A stretch of 64,000 nt of DNA, from assembly GCA_023376005.1 (NCBI GenBank), contig CM042176.1:13019194-13083193 (forward strand), read 5' to 3'. The stretch is from Doryteuthis pealeii. Taxonomy: Eukaryota; Mollusca; Cephalopoda; Myopsida; Loliginidae. The notes beneath the pieces were generated by a model, which had not been told where the DNA came from, did not search any database, and was given only the letters and a program-made list of their open reading frames with translations. The position numbers and the translations under genes were made by a program. Position 1 is the stretch's first letter, and each line of letters starts with the position of its first letter. Shown here in pieces: positions 28,501 to 42,157 of the stretch.

Positions 28501-30149
28501 AAACACTACAGCTTTCAAAGCCCAATGCTTCCTGTAATCCGACAACACTATATCTGATATACCCCCATCCATACACATAGCTATAGCATAATCTTTACAG
28601 ATCACTGCTGTCCCTCACAATCCTATAAACCCACCAGAACCTTTCTTCTCATGAGCCCTCAAATAATTCATCAAACCCGCTGCAGATCCACAAAGTTTGA
28701 TGAAAATATGACATAGGAAGGATGTACTTTACATTGTATCAGATGATAAAATTTGATGCTTATGCACCACAATATGTCTCTTAAGACCAGAAGCTGACTT
28801 ACAGACTTTGTTACAGATTGCACATACGCACATATGACTACACTATTCTATGTACTATATATGAGCCTTTGATGAGTTGTGGTGTACGCAATAATTTCAT
28901 TATTATCATTATTTAATGTTGTACTGCATGATGTAACTAACAATATTGCACAACACTTAATAATACATTTATTTACTTATACTCAATTAATTCATTCCTC
29001 TAACAATATCCTATCCAAAACTATCAAGTAAAATTACCCAAGAATACAAAAAATCTTTTTCAAGAGTAGGTGTAAAAATCTGGAACATTTCAATACAAGA
29101 AAATTGCAAAAATAAAACAATCATTTAATAAAAATACTTCTGGATACAAACCAGTACCCTGAAATAACTTTAATAAAATGCTGAGAAAAAATAAAAAAAA
29201 TAAAACCTACAACTCCTTGTCTGCCTTGATTAGTCTTTACAACCTGAAATACCATCTATAAAAAAAATGGGGGGAAAAAAAAAGAAAAGAGAAATTAAAA
29301 TTAAAAAATAAATACTGATTTCCACAGAGATTAAAAAGAAGAGAGAGGGAAAAAAATAGATAAATAAAATAAAATAAATAAATGAACAATCAAATAAAGA
29401 TTTCTGCCGAGATTTTCTCAAGTTAGATGAACTTTAAAAAGAAAACAACTGTATTACCTGGTTTGATGTAATAACCTTTGGTTGCTGCTGATGTACTGTA
29501 ACAGATGGTTGGGTGACGACTGTTGGGTTGTATACATTGTTTGGGGTAACACTAATGAATCCATTTGCAGGGGTTGATGATGTTATAGGGGTCTAGAAAT
29601 GAAAAAAGTTAAAAGAAAGGTGTAATAGGCTCACAGATGACAAAGCAAATCATTTTATTAAAGTTTTTACAGTAAATATTCTAAGGTTCTGATAATATTG
29701 CTGTTGATGGTGATTGGTAATTCAATAATATCTAAATTTCTAAAGTGTGGAATTATTTGACATTTGTGTGACTGACAAGTTAAGAGTCACAGGACATTTA
29801 CCTCTACACAAACATCCAGTTTCAAATTTCTTGTACCAATTGGTTTGGTTGGATTTTTTTTATATGGCACATCAACCTCAGTGGGTCATTTAATGCCGAT
29901 AAAGTTTTGAAATAAAGTCATTCTTAACGGATACACAATTTTTTGTTTTATAAACACATTTTTTCTATTTAACCCATAGATGGAACCTTGACAGGTACTA
30001 CCAGTCAGGGTCTGAGTGCAATGGTGATGAAGGGGTGCTCAACATTCCCTGACCGCCAGAACTGGAACCTCACCATCAGATAGAGTTTAATGTCATTCCC
30101 AGGACATGAAGAACCTCAGTCACTGCCTTCTAGCACCCATATGATAAAA

Positions 30150-30209
<60 letters not shown>

Positions 30210-33200
30210 GGTTGTGAGTCTGTGAATGTATCATTTGAAAAGAAAGAATCATCTGATTCATCAAAACTAGCCAAATCTCCAATCCCTGATTCACTCAACG
30301 CTGCTGACAAAAGATCCTGAGGCATCTGAAATTACAAAAAAGAAAAACGTCAAATCTAACAAAATCTCAAAACAATTTTAATCATAATTAAGTAAAGTAG
30401 TTGGGATGGCCTAAAGTCAGTATCAGACAGACAGTGAGGGAGTCTATCTCCTTTTCACTAGCACTAGACCAAGCAGATTGTTTTTTTAGCATATGAGGCG
30501 GTGCACCACACCTACCATCAGCCCCTCACAATTCCTGTGCTACTCATATGCTGAGATGGCGAGGGCCGGTATCGAACCAGGAACATTGAGGTTCCCAGCC
30601 GAACACTCTACCGACTGAGCTAAACATTTTAATCATAATACAACATATCAAATTTTATTAATTTGTCTAAATATTAGTTGAATCTTTGAGGCATAACACA
30701 GATTCTCAAATATATGCGGTTCAAAGTTAACTGACCTTAAAAAATGTAAAAGTTTTTAAATAAAATAACTGGTGCATTATATCTTTTATTCATTAATATA
30801 TCAACACTGAAAATTTCATTAAATTCGGTTAATTCCTTGATTTTGGTATATTTTTTTCTTCGTTCGGTGGGGTAACATACGATGGTGGAATTTAGGTCCA
30901 TTAAGTTCGATTTAACCAAATAGGTTTTATAAGATGGAGTTGCTTACTAATCACAGCTGAAGAGCATTTAACTGATTGATTTTAATGCCATGTCTTGACT
31001 GAAATGTGATAATTTTAAAAGAAATGTATTCCTTTTGTAATCATAGCCAAAAATAATTAATACTAAAATGGCTGAAAATGTTACAATCTTTAAAACTTGG
31101 ACATTTGCAATTCTTTGATTTCTTTAGATTTGTTAATGTCCTTGGTATGACACTTAAAGTACATCTGAGTGGACCTGGGGGTAATGGCAATAAAGGGATG
31201 CTCCACAGAACTTGAGCCTCACTATCAAATTGTTATACATAAGACACCCCATAGATGGAATTGATAGATTGATTTTAATGACATGTCAATTTGTCAGGGT
31301 TATTTTATGCCTAAAGGATAAGGAACTGCACACATTGTTTATATTTACATTTTTGCACAGTTATATTCTTATCTAATACAAATAATCTGCAAATAGATTA
31401 ATTTGATTTGACCTATACATGGGACTTTAACAGGTATTACCTACATTTGATTTTATTGCTATATTATGTTTGAATCATTCAGAGAGAAGAAAAAAAACAA
31501 AACAAAAAACAAGGTAATTTCAATACATATATATATCTTATTAAAGCGATTTATTATCATTACCCACCACCCGAAAATTTACCTTTCACCTTTGAGGTTG
31601 GATATTATACTGTTTACAGATCTAAATCTTCGAGTGCACTTTGATAATAGAGTAATTTGAGCTGCTGTATATGACTCACAAAATGAATTGTATAAACTAT
31701 TTAGTATAATAATAAATAATAATAAACAAAGTAATAATTACAAAGCCAATATCATAAGGTACAACAAATTAGTATTTGTGTGTAACAAGAGGATTTACAA
31801 GTAATAGTTGCATGAAACGGACATAATACTTCATCCTTATTTACTAAACTACTTCCTCCATCTGTAGGAAATGGAATCAACATCTTCAAATCCTATTTGC
31901 ATTTCACTTCATGCCAATACCCATGGGAAAAACATGATCCCCGCTCTTCTCCAAACTATGTGTAAATAGTAGGGCAGACAGGGTTCTTTGGCCTCAGTAA
32001 ACAAACAGTCCACAAGCAAACCAGCTGTACTCTGCTTAAAAAAAATGATGGATGGGGTGAGTAAATACATAATTCCCCCATCTGTTAGTTGAGTGGGATA
32101 AATCAGGAGAGTATCTTAGATGGTGGGTTGATGGATTTTAATGGCATATCAACCTGTCTAGGGTTATGCCTAGAGGTTAGGGAATAATATATGTTGTACA
32201 TCTATTTACAGTTTTAAAGATATTATTAGCATTGTCAGAGTATTGATCAGATTTATATTTATATTATTTGGTATGATTTTGTTTTACTCAAAAAGGACAG
32301 AATGTTATCTACAGAGATGCTGATAGGTACGTGTCCTGCATCTCTGATGCACAAAAAAATCTAAAAGTATGCAGTAAAATCATATCCACGCATCCCAGTG
32401 TTTTCCTTTTTTCTTCTGCCACCATTTCAAGCTAACTGTAAATACATTTCAATAGTTTCTTAGAAATGAATTACACAGGATAGGTTACCTACAATCTATT
32501 AAGAAATTTTAGTTGGGACCCAGAAATTTTCCTGGGGACTCATTCAAAGTAAATATGTGCGTCGCAGGATGCACTAAATTTAAAAGCTATCAGCATCACT
32601 GCATCTATGTTGACATTTTCAAAGAGATCTTCTATATTATTTACATTAAAAAAGCATTTTCTGATGAGAGCAAAAGGTCTACATTCAATGAGGAAGTGTT
32701 TGACATGTTTTACACTAGGGTGATTGTTCTTATTTGAGAATAAAATAAAGCACAAGTCTTGTATGACCAATGCGTAACCAGGATATAACTAGCTCCTTTC
32801 TGGATTTTCTAAAGGCTGCTCTCCAGTTTCCCAAAGTGGATTTGATTAAGAAGAGTTTATTGTGGATGTTTTTATTCCAGCATTGTTGCTATTAATAGTA
32901 TCTTAGAGGCTGGTGAGTCTTTGACACTAAGGAAGCATTGTAAATACACATTAGATTTAATATTTGTTATAGGCCTGGTTCCGGGAGTGGGGGGCCTTCC
33001 TCTTTGTCTAAAAAGGGTAAGAGCTGGGTTTATTGCCTGGCGCCAGAGGCACTCTTGAAAGGGAATGCCAACGGAACTTAAGCATTTAAAAAAAAAAAAA
33101 AAAAAAAAAACAGCTACGCAGGAGGTTTGCTTCCTGCATGGCGCCCACATTAAACAACCTTGTGTCACACCTTGGTTCCCATGGGGAAGCAACTAAATAA

Positions 33201-34190
33201 CCATATATACTCCTTATGAGAAGTGGGCTGTTCAAGGGCACCACTCAAATTTGTAGAAGGTTTATAAATACCCAAGTCCAAAGGTTTAGTTAATTTATCT
33301 ATACTACTATGAAAAAAAAAAAAATTTTTTTTTGTTTTTGCGATTGCTTTCTAAAATTGCAAGTGCCCAAATTGGTCTTAGTTGTTGGGTTTTTATGGTA
33401 TGTCAACCTCTCTAGGGTTATTCAATGCTGAAACAGGAAAAACACTGACACAGGGATATGATTTTACTATGTCTTTTTTAGATTTGTGTGTGTCAGGGAC
33501 ACAGTACCTATCAGCATCTCTGTATATGTAATTATAAAATCTATATAACAGTGAAACTGGAAATATTTTAAAGATTATTTTATGAAATTAAAGTCATCAA
33601 CGCACAGATTTTAATCAACACTACTACAACCCTCTAAAAAGTTTTAAAAGATATCCTAGTTTCCAATATCTAATGATATCAACTTTGTAACTAGATAATC
33701 TATTTTTCTCAAGTTTGGGTGCGTTGTGAACATTGTGTTTCAATTGATTTGACAGAATTATTCATATTGACATATTGTGAGATTCTTTTAAGATAAAAAA
33801 AGAAGCTTTTAAGTAATTTAGCAAGCTGCTACAAATACATTTACAAAAAATCTATAAAAAACAACTTTGTAAATAATTTTGATATTTTAAACTGATGCCC
33901 AATGTTTAGGACTGTGTAACTGTCGGGCTTGTTTAGGTGTCTCTTAATTACCTTAAAATGATGACTTTATTTAAGGTAATTAAGAAACACAAGGCCTTAA
34001 TGTTGTGTTTATATAGACCACAATAAAGATGAGGACAACAATCTGAAATATCAAATTTATTCATCAAGTATGTGTGTGTGTGGTATAAAAACACACAATA
34101 CTGTTAAAAATAAAAATAAAATATTGTTCAATATTAGCTATGAAAATGATATAAAATATTTTCATTTTAACTGTATTGTGTTTTCATACC

Positions 34191-34246
<56 letters not shown>

Positions 34247-37200
34247 AAAAGTCCAGAGAAGAAATCTTCCTTATGACCTGAGTTTTATTTAAAAAAACCT
34301 GTCGCAGTTTGAGAGCTCAATGTGTGCTCTTAATGTTAGAGTCGCAGAGCAAATATATAAGTAAAGAAATAACAAAAAACTTAGAGATTTAGCTTCATAG
34401 TCTATTTCAGGGAGCTTAGACAAAGTGTCTAAGCTCCCTGAAATAGACTATGAAGCTAAATCTCTAAGTCTTTTGTTATTTCTATACACACACAAATAAA
34501 AAGGTACATGGTGTACTGGTTAAAGTTGTAGAAAATGGACTTGCCGACCCAAGTTCAAAATAGCCCTGTATTATATACACTAGTTACAACCAATTTTCCC
34601 TGTGAAATTAAACCCCCCCCCCCATAATTAACACAATGAAACTAGCATAAATGTTAATATTATCTGGAAATTTTTTGTCCATTCGAAAGAAGAAACATTA
34701 AGAAAACTCCTCATGATCCTAAATTTTTTTCAGCTTATGGAAATAATAAAAATTATGAACGAAAAACAATCTTTACATTTTTGCACCGTTAAATCAATTG
34801 AAATTTAACGTAGCCAAAAACAAGTTATGACTACCAGCTTAAAAAAAATTCTATGAAAAATCAATTAATGTTCCGAATTTCACAAAAACTTTCATAATTA
34901 CTTACCTTTGGATGAAAATGTCTGAAATAGTTTTTTCCTAAAATATATTAGGGGAAATATTTTTTAACGAGGTCTACCCCCCACTATTTTATTTTATGAA
35001 AAAAATATATGAACCGACAAAAAACGATTTTTACTTTTTTTTCTAGAAAGATAAGAGTCTGAATAATTATATCAGAATATTTCTATAAGTGTTGATGCGA
35101 GAGCTTTTTAATAAAAGAACCATGAATACAGAATTCTGCTAAAAAAATATCAATAAACAAATTAACCCTGTGGTAAAAAAAAAAAAAAAAAATCGAACTG
35201 TTTTACTAATTTTTCAAGATAATGGTGAATAATTTTTCCCCAATCGGATAATTTGATCTTTGAATTAACTGTTTTTCTTTGTAACAACTCTTCATGTTCG
35301 TTATTTCTTTTTTGCGAGATTAAAAAAAAAAAAAAAAAAAAAAAAAGTTTTAAAATATTTACGTTTCTTCTTTCAATATTGCCTAAACTGATCACGTGAC
35401 CTATTTTGGTGGTACCTAGTATACAAACATTATGAAATAAAATATAATGAATGTACTGTAATGTTTTAATGTTTGCCTTTTATAAATAATATTTCCCTTT
35501 GACATAATTAAATTTGAAACTTAAATGTTTATAGTGAACTTAGCATAAGTGTATACTTCGTACGACAAATTATAGCGCTGAAAAAAGAAAGAAAAAAGAA
35601 AGAAAAAAGAAAAGAAAACACCGACCGACAGATATAGCCTAACTCCAAAATATAAAGCTTCTAACCACATAATTATCAAGAATAGTTATCTTCAGAAACT
35701 ATATAAAAGGGAGAAGCAGACTCTTTCGAGGGGAGGGGGATTCCTTAATTATTTAAGTTATACTATATCAAAATCACTATTCAATCTTAATTATCATTTT
35801 ATCTATTGATGATGTATATTAAAGTCTAGCTGAGTTAGATTTGCCTCAGTGCGTTTAAAATCCTCCAATGTATATCTCTAAGAAATAAAGGTTTACGTAG
35901 TATATAGTGTAGATAATTTGCATACTTATTATTATTTATTAACTAAATCGGGTTTAATAAATAATTACTGGGTGTTATTGATTTCTAATAATTTTATTTT
36001 CAAACGTATTAAAAGCAGTCCAATATATAATTCCATATAGAAATCGATTAAATTAAAATCTTTTTATATGCATTATTTAATTTCGTTAGTTTTCTTATCT
36101 AATAGTTTATTTTTTAATTAAAACTTAATATCATAGCGTAATGGTTAGTAAGCTAATCCCGCAGATCCATTACTAGTTCGATCGTAGCTCGATGCCTTAT
36201 ACTTGCGACCTTGAGTCATATCCTAACCGTGGTGAACGGGTTGGGTAAATACCTACATTAAAAGTTAAATACTAGTATGTACATAAAAATATTTTTGTCT
36301 AAATTGTCATTTTAAGCTTCTAACGAACGAACCCAGTCAAGCAGAAAAAAAAACTATCAATGGGAAGAGATTTTTTTATGCTGTTTGCTATTAGCTACCT
36401 GTAGCTAACAAAAAATAACAAAAAAAAATCCCACCTGGGTAACTACAGTTCGCAACTGACAATGGGAGAGAATAGGGAGGTGGGGGGGAAAGAATGAACA
36501 AGTGTCTGGAACCAAATCCCCCCAGAAAAAACAAAACAAAACAAAACAAAAAAACAAATAAAATAAAAATTCGGTCACCAAGAAATAATCCCTCCCTTCA
36601 CCCACGTGGCCTTGTGCTCCGGTCAGCCATGGTTAGGATTGTGATAAAACATGTAGGGTAAGTTCAAGTTCATAGCCATAAAAAAAGAGTGCTGAAAGGA
36701 GACAGTAATTTAAGCCCCCCCCCCGCCCCGAAGATGTACATGACCCTAAATTTGTATTTGGGAAAGCAGGGTCACATACACTGACGCAGTAAAATGACAT
36801 CCCCTACCCACAACCACATGGAACACGTGGAGATTTTAAAAACCCTATAAATACGAATACACTCACAGTAAAATGACATCCCCTACCCACATATATTATT
36901 TTTTTTAAATCTCCACGTGGAGATTTAAAAAAAAAAAACAAAGCTATATGAATTTTCATTCAAAGTTTTTTTTTTCTTAGAAAAATTTTTTAATGATTGT
37001 ATGCATAGTTTTTGCAAATTGTTTAATGTGAAAAAAGTTTGAGAGGTTTTACACCAAATTATGCATGGAAAAAAGAAAAAGAAAAGAATTCACGTAAATG
37101 AATATATGATACAAAATGTTTTTTTCTCTCCAGATCTCCTGGAATAAATTCATGTTAAAAGCAGTTACATTGTAATTTCAACCAATTTTAAAATTTATTT

Positions 37201-39563
37201 GAGTAAAATTATTTTATGTTTTACAACAAGAAACTTATTTTAAAAATACTTTTGTAAACAAGCTAAGAAAAGGCATTCTAAAGGAGAAATTTTGTTAAAA
37301 GTCAAATTTTTCTTAAATTGCCCTCCAACTTCATCGTCCAAGCACATGGGCACTAAAAGAGAGATTTTCAATCAGGAAAAATGGTATAGCACACTTTTTT
37401 CCTCTATCACCTAAGATTGAGGTCTGGTTTTTTAAAAAAAAGTAATAAAAAAAAAATCACTATCAAACGAACAAGGTAATATATCTTATAGGAATCAGCA
37501 GCTTAATTGTGACACAAAACTAGAAGTATTGGAGCACTCTTAGAATCGAACTCACTATCAATGGTTTACAAATCCAGTATCCTGACCATTATACCGAGTG
37601 GTGCCCTAACGAGATTATAAAAAAAACCCCTAAGATTCGGAGTTTAAGTTCAGTTCACCCATAGAATCTGTTAAAAGCACACAAATGTTTGCTTAGAAAA
37701 AGTGCTCAAAAAGAGCAAGTATGAATTATAAAATTATTGATATTATATTTTCCTTACACAAGTTTCATACAAAATAATCTTAAAGTCATTTTAAAATATA
37801 AATTATTTCATTAAAAAAAATAAATACAAAATTACTACTAAATAAATAAAATAAAACCCTAACACATGGAAGTACATTTTTCAAATTCAAGTAGTGCCAT
37901 ACACACGTGCTAAAACGTGTAGGAAAATTTAAATATCTTTTCTTATATTTTAGCTTTTAATTTAAATTAATCGTAAAAAAAAATAAAATAAAATAAAATA
38001 AATTTTTTTTTTTTTCGAACTTTAAAACCTATTTTTAGAGCAAGTAGTGTTTACATTTTTTCCCAAAAAATTCGATTATGCAACAAGAAAATATACCGAA
38101 AAAATTTAATTCAAAGAAAAACAGTTAATTATCTAATTATCTAATTAATTATCTAGATAGTAAAAAGAAAATACAATTTTCTTACCCCCCATCCAAAAAA
38201 CAAGAGGGTAGTGTTTTCCAGTCATTATGATTCAAAGGTTAAGTGGTTATTAGATTACATTCATCACTTTCCGCTTTAAGATACCGGTACGATGATAAAG
38301 TACGGAAAAAAAAGCGACAAAATTTTACAAACCTTTTTGAATAGGCCAATTGGTAAACTAGATATTAATTATGAGTTTTTTTCTTTCTTTTGGTTAAAAA
38401 TTCATAGCATCAAATTCACACCAGGTTTCATGCGCTAGTTACCTCTCGACTTCTTGGACAGACCTTGAACTTGGGACAGGCGAATTACTATGACCTCACC
38501 CAACAAGAAGTAGTCTTCTTATAGGAGTCAGCAGCAGCAGTAGATGCGGGTGAAATTGAACCAAGATACCTTTTGATTGGAAGAGATACTTCCGGCGAAT
38601 GGATGGATACAAATGAAACTAAACAAGGGCGGTTATCCAGATTTATTTCCGCAACGGTCTTCCATAGATATTAAATTCATAACATTTCAATATTCTATAA
38701 AATATTCACTTTTCGAAAGAAAGTTGTTAAACCTTACCTTTTTCGATTAGTCAAACTGTTTTATATGAGAAAGTTTCAATTCAATAAAGAATTTTAAAAC
38801 ATTTATTTATTAACTATTATAAAAATTCTTATTAGATTATTAAAAAAATAAAAATATTTTAACATGGATTTTAATGAAAATAAATCTTTATTTAACAGAA
38901 TTTTTTTTTCATACATAACCCAAAAAGTGTCTGCATAGTATATTTTATAAATATAAACCAAAAAGTTTGAGGAAAATGTATTAATTTTATCAGAGTTATT
39001 GTAGGATACAAGGAATTTTTTTTTTTTTATTCATTTCCTCTTAATTCTCAAATTTTCTAAATAAGTTGTTTGACCGAATTAAAATTTTTATTAAAGAAAT
39101 TTCATAAAATTAAATTTCTTTAAAGATACAATTTGTAAATAGAAATGTCTTTATTCATAAATAATTCCTAATAATTTTATTAAAATATAATAATTAGATC
39201 TGGGTGAGATTTTCTGTGTATTTCAACTTAAAATGTTCCTATGAAAATCGTTAATTTTTTTTTTTTTTTTTACAAATTGTAACTAATTTTCTCCAATTAC
39301 TGTGTGTGCACATGTATATATAACAATAATAATACATTAAAACATAACACTAGTACAAATGGAACAATCTAGTGTATTGTTTTTAATTTCCCCCTTGAAG
39401 GGACAGAAAGTACTTGGGAACAAATAAGTTATGGCAAATACATCAGCCAATTCCATATATATATTTATATAATCTATTCTGCAACTAGAAAGGATTACAA
39501 ACAAAATTTGCAGACACAATGTCTGCACAGTTCAAAGAAATGTTTGAAAGAAGAAATGCTGCC

Positions 39564-39625
<62 letters not shown>

Positions 39626-42112
39626 AATGCGTGTGGTGTGTGTGTGTATAATCTCATTTAATTATCGACTTTTTAAGACTTTTCATCTCAACAAGAGTTG
39701 GCTCACTATAGGAAATGTGAGTTAGAAACTTCATAGCTTACCTTGTTTCTAGCCCTAACCTAGTCTTTGCCTAAGGGGCTAAAAATTAGGGGTTGTTCAT
39801 TACATAAACTCATTCATTACTTGAGTATATACAACACAGTAATTGTACAAAGGTTTTGACCATAAACATACATTTCAATCGTTTTTCTATTTCATAAAAG
39901 TTCGAGTATGAACCTAATCTAAAGAAATTGATTTAGATCATTTAGATTTTAAAATGTTCTTAAGTTCAATGGTGAACTATTCTTTAGAAACCCGAAAAAA
40001 ATTCTGTAAAAAGATCTTACTACCAATGTAATTTTAAATACGATTTTCAGAAAATAGTTTACATATTTGAAAACTTTATAAAGATCAGTATATTGTATAC
40101 AGATGACTTGGAGAGGTATGGGCCCTGCCAGACTATTCCTGCACAGGACACGCTACATCAGTAGTACCCCCACGTCCAAACTAGGTTACTGGATAAGTTT
40201 CTATATATACAGTGTAGATATTTACCCAACCCGTTCGCCATGTGTAGGATGTGACACAAGGTGTCAAGTATGGGGCATCAAGCAAGAATCGAACTCGCTA
40301 TTCAGTAATAATCAACAATGTATGCTTTTAAAAAGTTTTAACATTTGTGTACGCCTGGCATTCGTGCTGGGAGCTCTAAGTGTTACAATATTAATCAGCT
40401 CATTTCCAGGAGGGGGTGGTCGAGTAAAGCCACCCCCTCACAAGACAGCACATGTCCTTTAGTCAGTGCCTGGGACACCTTTGAAATGAAATGCCTAAAG
40501 TACACGAGAGGTTTGCTGCACCCCAACATTAAGCTGACCTTGTGTCACATTATGACCTCGAGGGAACCTAGAAAAATCCTAAGTTGTTGGACTAAAGAAA
40601 CAACCGGCGAATTGTAGGTATTTTTTCACAGCATGTCAACTGACATAGGTTTACTTTATCCCTAGAGGTTAGGGAATTGCATTCATTTGTACGTTTATTT
40701 TCATAGTTAACCTTTTTTGTGTAGTTTAAGAGTTTTCTATCGAATACCAATAATTTATACACAATTGTAGGGTTTCAAATAACTAATAATAATCCCTAAT
40801 AAACAATTTCAAGAAACTATTCTCAATTTATTTACACAACATTAAATATTCCTAACATGAACAATTTTTAAACAGACCTATTTGACACAGATGGGACTCT
40901 CCGAGTCAGAGAAAAGTAAGGGAGTAAATATTCATCCAGCCCTTTCGCCACGTGTAGGATATGATACAAGGTCGCAAATACGGGACACCCATCAAGGATC
41001 GAACTAGCTATTCAGTAATAATGGATCTGCGAGACTAGTTTGCTAACCATTACACCACGATGGGATTAGTGGCAATGAAGGAAGACTCCACAATTTCCAG
41101 ATCTCCAGAACTGAAACCTTATCGTTAGTGTCATACTCGTGACACCCTTTTTGGGGGTGGGGTGGGGTGTCTTAACCCTCTTGAAGGGGTACAGGGTGGT
41201 GTAGGTAATTTGTCCAGTTTTAAAAAAAAGGGAGCAAATGACTGAAATTTACCTATCAGGATAAAAAAAATAGAAAGCATTATATTTAAATATAGTTTTT
41301 CTGTATATTATTGCAGAATTAAGGGAATTTTGTTGTTGTGCTTTTCTATATAAGTACTCCTTATTTAAGTGCGGATGCAGACCTCACTACAAAGCATAAC
41401 ACACGTGTCTTCTTGTATTGAATAAGCAGTCTTCCGGTTAAATGGTGAAAGCATCAAGGTCATCTTAAATCGACACTAAAGACAGAGATGAAGAAAAAAA
41501 ACCCAAAAACAGACCCTTTACTTAAAATATACAGTCTGGTAGTTAAATACACAAAAACAGTCACTAACGACACACACAAAAAAGGACTTAAGTAACATTA
41601 TTATTATTATTATTTTTATTATAGACACGGAGGTGTCCTCTTTAAAGGAAAAAAAATGCACGTGTATTTCTTAATTTTAATCGAAGTGAAAAATACAATA
41701 TTGTTTTGTTAATTAAAAAAAATTTATTCAATATTGAAATTTTGGGTTTTGAATATTACAATAAAAATATTGCCGACAGAATTGTGAAGAATTCAAATTT
41801 TTTTTTTTTTTTTTTTTTTCAATTAACAAAATATAAAAACGAAAGTAAAGATTTTTTTTCAAGATAAAATAAGAACAAGAAACGTTTAAATAACGAAGTA
41901 GAGGGGAAGAAACAAAGATAGGTTTGTTATACCGCTAAAGAAAGTTTGAGTAGTAGATAATAAATAAATAAATAAAATAACAAGGAATTTCTTAGACTGT
42001 ATCCTTCAAGAAAAGTTCCTGACCGACCTCGAAAAAATAAATAAATAAATAAAAATAACTTTTGGGGGCGCGTCTCTTATTTATCTTAAAAATAAATTTG
42101 TATATATACATG

Positions 42113-42157
<45 letters not shown>

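Noticed and set aside
37515..37605. tRNA-Thr-like gene (minus)
   Set aside because: A and B boxes exist but the acceptor stem does not close and the tail is shared with another SINE copy.
40103..40617. Plus ORFs of 119 and 90 codons
   Set aside because: Overlap a SINE and family C-related repeat; frames conflict and show no conserved domain.
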